Part shown: positions 1 through 6,731 of the stretch, piece by piece
Numbering within the stretch: position 1 is the first letter of the stretch
How the letters are laid out: each line of letters starts with the position of its first letter
Origin: Planctomycetota bacterium
GTDB lineage: Bacteria; Planctomycetota; PLA2; JAEUHO01
Length of the DNA stretch: 8,612 nucleotides
Direction of reading: 5' to 3'
NCBI GenBank assembly: GCA_029213105.1
Contig: JARGNS010000131.1
Span: 1-8,612, forward strand
Notes under the pieces: model-generated
What the model saw: the letters and a program-made list of their open reading frames with translations, nothing else
Database searches by the model: none
What the model was told of the DNA's origin: nothing
Position numbers and translations under genes: made by a program

Positions 1-187
1 GCTGCCAGCACGCGGCCGGGTCGCCGACGTAGGGCACGGCGCGCTCCGCCGCGGACGGGGGGTGATCGACGACCTCGGGGCCGGGCGCCGGGACCGTGCT
101 GGTTCCGGACGATCCGCACGCGCTCCCGAGCAGGGCGAGGCAGGGGGCCAGGGCAAGCCAGGCAAGCGTGCGTCGCAAGGGCGTCAT
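1..187 (-). CDS. Putative exported lipoprotein, N-terminal fragment (runs off left edge)
   Basis: The frame opens at an ATG at 187 and stays open to the window edge, giving 62 codons of an incomplete protein. Residues 1-7 are a basic n-region (MTPLRRT), followed by a hydrophobic stretch at 8-20 and then LLGSAC at 19-24, which resembles a lipobox with Cys24 as the lipidated residue. The -3 position is Gly rather than the usual Leu/Val, so ordinary signal peptidase I cleavage is an alternative. Residues 25-50 are rich in Ser, Pro, Gly and Ala, like the flexible linker after many lipoprotein anchors; YVGDPAACW follows at 53-61. An AGGA ribosome-binding site lies 8 bases upstream of the ATG. By hand count 56 of 62 codons end in G or C, as expected for a real gene in DNA this GC-rich. 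It is transcribed away from the porin. The mature domain lies outside the window, so no function can be assigned. Confidence 0.68.
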   Translation of the reverse strand, partial: MTPLRRTLAWLALAPCLALLGSACGSSGTSTVPAPGPEVVDHPPSAAERAVPYVGDPAACWQ

Positions 188-195
188 GCGACGAA

Positions 196-199
196 TCCT
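196..199 (-). promoter_or_regulatory. Ribosome-binding site of the left-edge lipoprotein
   Basis: On the minus strand AGGA sits 8 bases before the ATG at 187. It supports that start and the reality of the truncated gene. Confidence 0.5.
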
Positions 200-425
200 A
201 CAGGACCTCGCCGCCTCGCGACGCGGCGCTTCGGCATCCGCCCGTGCTCGGGGCTCGGAGAGCGCCGCAGGACGACACGCCCGTTCCCGGAAGTCCGCCG
301 CGGGGAGCCCGTGCCGCTGCGATCGGGCGGACCCCGCGGCTGGGGGATCCCTCTTCGCCCGTTCGGGGGGCGGCGGGTAGATTCAGGGCTTGCCCTGCGG
401 CGACGGACGTCGCGGGAGCACCCGC

Positions 426-429
426 GGAG
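426..429 (+). promoter_or_regulatory. Ribosome-binding site that decides the porin start
   Basis: GGAG lies 7 bases upstream of the ATG at 437. It selects this start over the long upstream open frame, consistent with the signal peptide that begins exactly here. Confidence 0.6.
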
Positions 430-436
430 ACCGGGC

Positions 437-1726
437 ATGCTAGCGCGTGGGATCGCCACCCTCCTGGTCGTGTGCTTCGCCGCGGGCACGCTGGCGGCGT
501 CGGCCACGGCGGATGAGACGAGTGCGTGGGAAGCGGAGATCCGCGACACGTTCGGGGGCCAGCTCTCCGCCGCGACCTCCGACCTCTTCTCGGGCCCCCC
601 CCAGGTCTTCTGGCGTCGTGGCCCTACCCTGCAGACGCCCAAGGAAGCCCTGGCCATGCACGTGGGCTGGGAGATCCAGACGGACCTGACCGCGTACGGG
701 GACATGGCGCAGGAAGTCGAAGATGCGGCCCAGGACCGCTGGACGTCGGGCGGCTACATGCGGCGCAACCGCATCACGGTCGAGGGCTTCTTCCTGAAGT
801 ACTGGTACGTGCGCGCCCGCTACGGTGTCAACGGCTTCACCGGCCTGGACTTCGCCGATCTCTTCGTCGAGTGGTCTGGCTTGCATGCGCTCGGTCGCGA
901 CGCACCGGTCTTCCGCGTGGGGCAGGTCAAGGAGCCGATCACCCTTGACTGGATGAACAACGCCAAGTGGCCGACCTTCGCCGAGCGCGGGATGGTCACG
1001 ACCTCGATCGTTCCCAATCGAACGCCCGGCATCCGATTGCACGGCAATGGCTTCGGGCGCCGGCTCTCCTATCAGTTGGGCGCGTTCCTGGTTGGCGAGA
1101 GTCGCTTGACGACGAACCGCCAGAGCGATGACGCATGGGCTGTCACGGGGCGCGTCACGGGGCTGCCCTGGGTATCGAAGCGCCAGCCGAACCGGCTGCT
1201 GCACCTGGGACTCTCGGGCTCGCATCGCTGGAAACTCGACCGGGTCCAGTACGCGTCGAAGCTCGAGACCTGGCGCGGCCCGGAGGCCATCAGCACGGGA
1301 GAGATCAACGCGAAGAGCGTGACCGTGGGTGCCGCCGAGGCCTTCTACCAGGAGGGCCGCTTCTCGGTCCTGTGCGAAGGCGCCATCACCCACGTGCGCC
1401 GCTCGGATGGTGGGACGACCAACTTCTGGGGCGGCTACATCCAGGCGTCGTACTTCCTCACGGGCCCGGGCATCAACTACAGCCGGGGCTTCGGCGTGTT
1501 CGGCCGCGTCAAGCCGCGCTGCACGATCTTCTGCCCGGCCAAGAGGGGGTGGGGCGCGTTCGAGGTCGCGGCGCGTTACTCCGTTCTCGACCTCGACAGT
1601 GGTCCTCTGCCGGGAGGCCGTGCCTGGACCATCACGCTCGGGGTGAACGGCGCGAATGCCTACGGTGTCCAGGCCGCGGACAGCACCCTCAACACGCTCA
1701 GCCTGCGCACGCAGTACGACTTCTAG
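437..1726 (+). CDS. Phosphate-selective porin O/P family outer-membrane protein
   Basis: A predicted outer-membrane beta-barrel channel of the OprO/OprP type, 429 residues. OprP and OprO of Pseudomonas carry phosphate and polyphosphate, but family membership alone does not fix the substrate here. Residues 1-25 form a Sec signal peptide with a likely cleavage near ASATA/DE. Family-like blocks follow: a GGYMRRNRITVEG strand at 105-117, alternating aromatic strands at 118-145, VGQVKEP at 161-167, FAERG at 181-185, and RTPGIRLHG at 195-203. The C-terminal half has GGYIQASYFLTGP at 332-344, GAFEVAARYSVLDL at 373-386 and a terminal strand ending in YDF, the aromatic residue recognised by the BAM insertion machinery. 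Two cysteines at 362 and 366 sit in a probable loop and could form a disulfide. The start is set by the signal peptide and the GGAG site. The divergent partner is an exported protein, and no phosphate-uptake genes are visible nearby. Confidence 0.88.
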   Translation: MLARGIATLLVVCFAAGTLAASATADETSAWEAEIRDTFGGQLSAATSDLFSGPPQVFWRRGPTLQTPKEALAMHVGWEIQTDLTAYGDMAQEVEDAAQDRWTSGGYMRRNRITVEGFFLKYWYVRARYGVNGFTGLDFADLFVEWSGLHALGRDAPVFRVGQVKEPITLDWMNNAKWPTFAERGMVTTSIVPNRTPGIRLHGNGFGRRLSYQLGAFLVGESRLTTNRQSDDAWAVTGRVTGLPWVSKRQPNRLLHLGLSGSHRWKLDRVQYASKLETWRGPEAISTGEINAKSVTVGAAEAFYQEGRFSVLCEGAITHVRRSDGGTTNFWGGYIQASYFLTGPGINYSRGFGVFGRVKPRCTIFCPAKRGWGAFEVAARYSVLDLDSGPLPGGRAWTITLGVNGANAYGVQAADSTLNTLSLRTQYDF

Positions 1727-1741
1727 TCAGCGCGCAAGCGG

Positions 1742-2167
1742 CTAGGAGTCGAGCAGTTGGCTCAACTCCTCGACCGAGCGCTCCTCCTGGAAGGAGATCT
1801 GCTCGATGGTGTCCGACAGCTCGGGGTCGATGCCGGGCAGTGCCAGGATCTGCTGATACGTGGCAGCTGCGCGCGTCTCCGTGGCGTAGGCCTCACGCAG
1901 CATGACCTTGTAGTCGGTCGTCTGGACGATCTCCGTCGCGTCGCGATCCGTGATCGCCATGCCGCCCAGCTTCACGATCTGCTCGCGGACCGTCTTGCCG
2001 TGGACGACCGACTCGTTCGCTTCTTCCTCGAAGAACGGCTTGAGATGCAGACGGTGGATGCCCTTCACGTACGCCGAGTAGTGGCTGTACATGATCTGGG
2101 CGCGGAGCTCCCAGGCGAGGGCGGCATTCAGCTCGGTGATCAGCGTGTTGGTCGTCGTGTCGTTCAT
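1742..2167 (-). CDS. Bacterioferritin-like / ferritin-like four-helix protein with an altered diiron site
   Basis: A cytoplasmic ferritin-like protein of 141 residues, similar in length to bacterioferritin (about 158) but with a shorter C-terminus. The predicted helices are about 6-34, 38-68, 85-110 and 114-139. Compared by eye with E. coli Bfr, Glu20 and Tyr27 match Glu18/Tyr25, His56 matches His54, Glu97 matches Glu94 and Glu128 matches Glu127. The position of Bfr Glu51 appears to be Ser53, flanked by Glu49 and Glu52, and Bfr His130 appears to be Ser131. The haem-ligand Met52 is Val54. Iron handling or a stress role is likely, but classical ferroxidase activity and haem binding are uncertain. 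The ATG at 2167 starts the conserved first helix, whereas the upstream open frame to 2536 encodes Arg/Ala-rich sequence without a domain. The ribosome-binding site is weak. The gene converges on the porin with 15 bases between stops. Confidence 0.8.
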   Translation of the reverse strand: MNDTTTNTLITELNAALAWELRAQIMYSHYSAYVKGIHRLHLKPFFEEEANESVVHGKTVREQIVKLGGMAITDRDATEIVQTTDYKVMLREAYATETRAAATYQQILALPGIDPELSDTIEQISFQEERSVEELSQLLDS

Positions 2168-2534
2168 GGTGGCGCGTTCCGGGGCCCAGGAGGCGCGAAC
2201 TTTAGCCCGGATGTTGCGTGAACACAGGTTGAATCGCGCGGTCCTCGCTGCTCTTCGCCCCCGATCTCCTTGCCGAGGCTCGTCCGAGGGGGGATCGGCC
2301 CCGCCTCCTCGCCTCGGCTTCGAGCTCAGGCGCGAATCCGTCGCGAGGACACCCAGACGCTGCCAGGGGGCGCGGCCGTCGCCCGCCGAGCCCGGCCGAT
2401 CGCCATCCGGGCCCCGGATGACGCGCGCTTCACGCAACAACCGGGCTCGCACACGGGGAACCCGGGGCCTTCGGGTTGCCGCGGCCGCTGCCCGGGCGGC
2501 CCCCGCGGTACGCTCGCGCCCTGGGCGGGATGCC
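2168..2534. other. Divergent intergenic region (367 bases) without a supportable gene
   Basis: This gap separates the ferritin-like gene (leftward) from the histidine phosphatase gene (rightward) and should carry both promoters. Frames are open through it on both strands, but they encode Arg/Ala/Pro-rich low-complexity sequence with no domain, start context or ribosome-binding site. A possible folded element spans 2272-2318: outer arms GCCGAGG (2272-2278) and CCTCGGC (2312-2318) enclose a GGGG/CCCC inner stem. GC-rich DNA forms such arms often by chance, so I assign no function. Confidence 0.45.
2199..2204 (-). promoter_or_regulatory. Possible -10 element for the ferritin-like gene
   Basis: Minus-strand TAAAGT, preceded by GC, lies about 30 bases before the start codon in an AT-richer patch. 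The -35 position holds only a poor match, so this is tentative. I did not recognise a clear Fur box. Confidence 0.2.
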
Positions 2535-3470
2535 ATGCTGCGATCGTTCTGTCTCCTCGGGTTGATCGGCGGGGGCCTGCTCGCCGGCCTGCTCGGTCCC
2601 CGGCTGCACGCGGAGGAGGCGCCGCCGCGCGCCGCGATCGACGCCGTGCTGGAGGCCTTCCATGCTGCGGCGGCGGCGGCGGACGGGGCGGCGTACTTCG
2701 ATCAAATGACCCCGGATGCCGTCTTCCTGGGCACCGATGCCACGGAGCGCTGGCCGCGCGAGGACTTCGAGGCCTTCGCTCGCCCGTACTTCGCCAAGGG
2801 CAAGGGCTGGCGCTACACGCGGACCTCGCGGCACGTGCAGGTGGAAGCCGACGGGCGCATGGCGTGGTTCGATGAACTCCTGCACAACGAGAGCTACGGA
2901 ACCTGCCGCGGCTCCGGGGTCTTGCGCCACGCGGACGGCCGCTGGCGGATCGCCCAGTACAACCTCTCGATTCCGATTCCCAATCCGCTTGCGCGCGACG
3001 TGGTGGCTTCGATCCGCGCGCGGGATGGCCTGGCGCAGAGCACGTCCGTGGTCTACATCGTGCGGCATGCGGAGAAGGGCAGCGGCCACGACCCAGCCCT
3101 CACGCCGGCGGGGCACGCCCGGGCGCAGCACCTCTGCCGGGTGCTGCGCTCGGCGGGCATCGAGCGCGTGTACGACACGCAGTACAAGCGCACGCAGCAG
3201 ACCGTCGCGCCGACAGCCACGCACCTGGGCGTGCCCGTCACGCGTGTCGGGGCCCTGGAGACGAAGGCCCTCGCGGCCCGGCTGCGGGCCGACACGCAGG
3301 CCAAGGCCGTGCTCGTGGCGGCGCACGGCAACACCGTGCCCGCGCTGCTCGAGCACCTGGGGGTGCGGGCCACGGTGAGCATCGGGCACGCGGAGTTCGA
3401 CAACCTGTTCGTCGTCAGGCTGCGCGGTACGGCGGCGCCCCGGTTCCAGCACCTGCACTACGGAGAGTAG
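2535..3470 (+). CDS. Exported NTF2/SnoaL-like domain fused to a histidine phosphatase domain
   Basis: A 311-residue two-domain protein. Residues 1-26 look like a Sec signal peptide (hydrophobic 5-20, LHA/EE junction), placing it in the periplasm. Residues 32-150 resemble an NTF2-like fold of the SnoaL/DUF4440 type: an N-terminal helix with YFDQMTPDAVFLGTDATERW near 54-73, a strand with RTSRHVQVEADGRMAWFDE at 95-114, and GSGVLRHADGRWRIAQYNLS at 126-145. Residues 172-297 are a histidine phosphatase (phosphoglycerate mutase superfamily) domain. It has the RHAEK motif at 177-181 with the predicted phospho-accepting His178, LTPAG at 189-193, YKRTQQT at 217-223 with Arg219, and AAHGNT at 262-267 with the second catalytic His264. 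The substrate is unknown, and the short domain suggests a phosphatase rather than a glycolytic mutase. The ATG at 2535 is chosen because the signal peptide begins there. It converges on rlmN with 15 bases between stops. Confidence 0.82.
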   Translation: MLRSFCLLGLIGGGLLAGLLGPRLHAEEAPPRAAIDAVLEAFHAAAAAADGAAYFDQMTPDAVFLGTDATERWPREDFEAFARPYFAKGKGWRYTRTSRHVQVEADGRMAWFDELLHNESYGTCRGSGVLRHADGRWRIAQYNLSIPIPNPLARDVVASIRARDGLAQSTSVVYIVRHAEKGSGHDPALTPAGHARAQHLCRVLRSAGIERVYDTQYKRTQQTVAPTATHLGVPVTRVGALETKALAARLRADTQAKAVLVAAHGNTVPALLEHLGVRATVSIGHAEFDNLFVVRLRGTAAPRFQHLHYGE

Positions 3471-3485
3471 AGGTCGCCCGGGTCG

Positions 3486-4544
3486 CTACTCGCCCAGCGA
3501 GCGCTCCATGGCGAGCTGACCGCACGCGGCGGCGATGTCCTCCCCGCGCTGCGTGCGCAGGGTGACCGAGACGTGCCGATCCCGCAGGATGTTGACGAAC
3601 CGGTGGCAGGCATTGCCCGACGGGGCCTGCAGATCCGGCTGGTGGCTGACCGGGTTCAGGGGAATCAGGTTCACGTGGATGTGGCGGCCGACGACGAGCT
3701 GCGCCAGGCGCTCGGCGTGCTGCGGCTGGTCGTTCTCGCCAGCCATCAGCACGTACTCCACCGTCACGTCGCGGCCGGTCTTGCGCGCGAAGCGCGTTCC
3801 GGCCTCGACCAGGTCGGCCGTGCGGCCCTTGGGGCTTCCCGGCACCAGGCGTGCGCGCGTCTCGTCGTCGGGGGCGTGCAGCGAGATGGCCAGGTTCACG
3901 CCCAGCTCCAGCTCGATCAGGCGATCGACCTTCGAGGGCGTGCCGGCTGTCGAAACGGTGATGCGTCGGGGGGAGAACCCCATGCCGTCGCGGTTCGTCC
4001 AGAGGCGGATCGCGTCGGCGAGCGCGTCGAGGTTGAGCAGGGGCTCGCCCATGCCCATGAGCACGACATGGCTGGGACGCTCGCCCAGGCGCGCGCGCAC
4101 GAGCAGCAGCTGCTCGGCGATCTCCGCGGTGGTCAGGTTGCGGATGAGGCCTTCCACACCCGAGGCACAGAACACGCAGCGGATCGGGCAGCCGACCTGG
4201 CTCGAGACACAGACCGTGTTGCGGTCGCCCTCGGGGATCAGCACGGTCTCGACACGTTTGCCGTCGGCAAGCTCGAACAGGAACTTCGTCGTGCCGTCGT
4301 CGCTGGCCTGCTCCTCGATGAGGGCCAGCGCCGGCGTCAGCTGCTCGGCCATGCGCTGGCGCAGGGCGATCGGCAGGGCCGTCATGTCCGTGGGGTCGAG
4401 CTGGCCGCGCTGCTGCACGGCCTGGAAGACCTGCTTGGCCCGGTAGGGGGGCTCGTCCATGGCGACGAGGAAGTCGCGCATGGCATCGAGACTCATACCC
4501 GAGAGCGGGGGCGTCCCGGGGCCGTCAGCCGGCAGGTCGTCCAT
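3486..4544 (-). CDS. rlmN: Dual-specificity 23S rRNA A2503 / tRNA A37 C2-methyltransferase RlmN
   Basis: A radical-SAM methyltransferase of 352 residues that places a methyl group on C2 of 23S rRNA A2503, at the peptidyl-transferase exit tunnel, and of A37 in some tRNAs, tuning decoding fidelity. The [4Fe-4S] cluster motif Cys119-x3-Cys123-x2-Cys126 is present. The two catalytic cysteines of the family, Cys112 and Cys341 (E. coli Cys118 and Cys355), are also present, the latter in AAACGQLA. Other landmarks are GMGEPLLN at 164-171, STAG at 198-201, SLHAPDD at 221-227, IPLNPV at 294-299 and TLRTQRGEDI at 328-337. Residues 18-75 fit the N-terminal RNA-binding region. The protein is slightly shorter than E. 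coli RlmN (384). The start lies 4 bases after the clpX stop with no strong ribosome-binding site, suggesting translational coupling; Met17 is an alternative start. The clpX-rlmN linkage is unusual to me. Cfr is less likely, given the overall RlmN-type layout and housekeeping context. Confidence 0.95.
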   Translation of the reverse strand: MDDLPADGPGTPPLSGMSLDAMRDFLVAMDEPPYRAKQVFQAVQQRGQLDPTDMTALPIALRQRMAEQLTPALALIEEQASDDGTTKFLFELADGKRVETVLIPEGDRNTVCVSSQVGCPIRCVFCASGVEGLIRNLTTAEIAEQLLLVRARLGERPSHVVLMGMGEPLLNLDALADAIRLWTNRDGMGFSPRRITVSTAGTPSKVDRLIELELGVNLAISLHAPDDETRARLVPGSPKGRTADLVEAGTRFARKTGRDVTVEYVLMAGENDQPQHAERLAQLVVGRHIHVNLIPLNPVSHQPDLQAPSGNACHRFVNILRDRHVSVTLRTQRGEDIAAACGQLAMERSLGE

Positions 4545-4548
4545 GGCG

Positions 4549-5844
<1,296 letters not shown>

Positions 5845-5995
5845 CGGTGCGATCCAACTCCCGGGGTCCCGGTCGATTCCGGTACGGGCACAGTGTAGCC
5901 GCCACGGGGCATCCGGCCACAAGGGCTGCGTGGCACCGCTGTCCCAAGGCGATACGCCCAGGCGAATCGGCCGCAGGCCGCCGCCAGGGCGGAGG
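5845..5995 (-). promoter_or_regulatory. clpP-clpX intergenic spacer with a possible clpX promoter
   Basis: This 151-base gap is the longest inside the cluster. On the minus strand TTGTGG (5922-5917) and TACACT (5897-5892) resemble -35 and -10 elements, but their 19-base spacing is longer than the optimal 17. A promoter here would let clpX and rlmN be expressed independently of tig-clpP. Just after the clpP stop there are two short stems, CGGCC/GGCCG (5968-5980) and CCGCC/GGCGG nearby, without a T-run, so a strong terminator is not indicated. Confidence 0.3.
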
Positions 5996-6691
5996 CTACT
6001 TGGCGGCTTCGGTCTCGGCTTCGGCCTTCGTCGACTCGATGACCTCGTCGATGAGGCCGTATTCCTTCGCCTCTTCGGCGGCAAGGTACTTGTCGCGATC
6101 CGTGTCGCCCTCGATCTGGTCGATGGGGCGGCCCGTGTGGTTGGCGAGGATCTTGTTGAGGATGGCCCGCATCTGCAGGATCTCCTCGGCCTGGATCTCG
6201 ATGTCCGCCGCGGTGCCCTGCGCGCCACCCCAGGGCTGGTGGATCATGATGCGCGAGTTCGGCAGCGCGAAGCGCTTGCCCGGCGCGCCGGCGGCCAGCA
6301 GGATCGCGCCCATGCTCGCCGCGCTGCCGATGCAGACGGTCTCGACCGGGCAGCTGATGTACTGCATCGTGTCGTAGACGGCGAGACCAGCGGAGATCGA
6401 ACCGCCCGGGCTGTTGATGTAGAGGTGCACGTCGCGGTTGCGGTCCGTCTTGGCGAGCACCAGCAACTGCCCGATGAGCATGTTGGCGACGGTGTCGTTG
6501 ATCGGCGTGCCGAGGTAGACGATGCGGTCCTCGAGCAGGCGGCTCCACACGTCGTAGTGCCGCTCGCCGCGCCCGGTGCGCTCGATGATCGTCGGGTTCG
6601 GGACGATGAAGTTCTGCGCGTGCATCCCGCCATTCACGAGGGCGGCGATGTCGGCCAGGATCTCACCATGGGGACGACGGAAGTCGGACAT
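5996..6691 (-). CDS. clpP: ATP-dependent Clp protease proteolytic subunit ClpP
   Basis: The serine peptidase of the ClpXP complex, 231 residues, expected to form a tetradecameric chamber in the cytoplasm. The catalytic triad is Ser126 (in GSAASMGA, 122-129), His151 (in MIHQP, 149-153) and Asp200 (in DTDRD, 196-200). The Ser-His and His-Asp spacings of 25 and 49 are the same as in E. coli. GRGERHYDVWSRLL at 40-53 and YINSPGG at 91-97 are family hallmarks. The start at 6691 has a strong AGGAG at 8 bases. It adds a 22-residue leader before Met23, longer than the 14-residue E. coli propeptide, and is probably removed by self-processing. VPNPTIIERT at 30-39 is two residues longer than in E. coli in the axial-loop region. 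The Glu/Lys/Ala tail after 216 is ordinary. The gene lies 40 bases after tig and upstream of clpX. Confidence 0.97.
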   Translation of the reverse strand: MSDFRRPHGEILADIAALVNGGMHAQNFIVPNPTIIERTGRGERHYDVWSRLLEDRIVYLGTPINDTVANMLIGQLLVLAKTDRNRDVHLYINSPGGSISAGLAVYDTMQYISCPVETVCIGSAASMGAILLAAGAPGKRFALPNSRIMIHQPWGGAQGTAADIEIQAEEILQMRAILNKILANHTGRPIDQIEGDTDRDKYLAAEEAKEYGLIDEVIESTKAEAETEAAK

Positions 6692-6699
6692 GCGGGTCG

Positions 6700-6704
6700 C
6701 TCCT
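6700..6704 (-). promoter_or_regulatory. Strong ribosome-binding site that decides the clpP start
   Basis: Minus-strand AGGAG lies 8 bases before the ATG at 6691, in the 40-base tig-clpP gap. The alternative Met23 start has only a GGCGGG next to it, so the longer N-terminus is preferred. Confidence 0.7.
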
Positions 6705-6731
6705 ACTTGGATCTCTGCTGAGGGGGTCGGG

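Larger units (their letters stand above)
188..436. promoter_or_regulatory. Divergent intergenic region between the lipoprotein and the porin
   Basis: These 249 bases separate two divergently transcribed envelope genes and must hold both promoters. A TAGATT hexamer at 378-383 could be a -10 element for the porin, but no convincing -35 lies at the right distance. The porin's reading frame stays open backwards through the whole gap to position 62. That extension encodes an Arg/Gly/Pro-rich sequence with no recognisable domain, so I treat it as non-coding. Confidence 0.4.

Noticed and set aside
1..187. Multihaem cytochrome c signature suggested by YVGDPAAC at the end of the partial lipoprotein
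   Set aside because: A CxxCH motif would need Cys at residue 63, but that codon begins with C, which cannot encode Cys.
62..436. N-terminal extension of the porin frame
   Set aside because: Arg/Gly-rich, no domain, overlaps the divergent lipoprotein gene, and the signal peptide and ribosome-binding site place the start at 437.
440..1393. 317-codon minus-strand open frame inside the porin gene
   Set aside because: Shadow of the porin; Arg/Gly/Ala/Asp-rich with no recognisable domain.
1727..1741. Bidirectional terminator between porin and ferritin-like genes
   Set aside because: Only a 4-base CTAG repeat flanks the gap; there is no stem of useful length and no T-run.
2168..2536. N-terminal extension of the ferritin-like frame
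   Set aside because: Arg/Ala-rich, no homology seen; the conserved first helix starts at the ATG at 2167.
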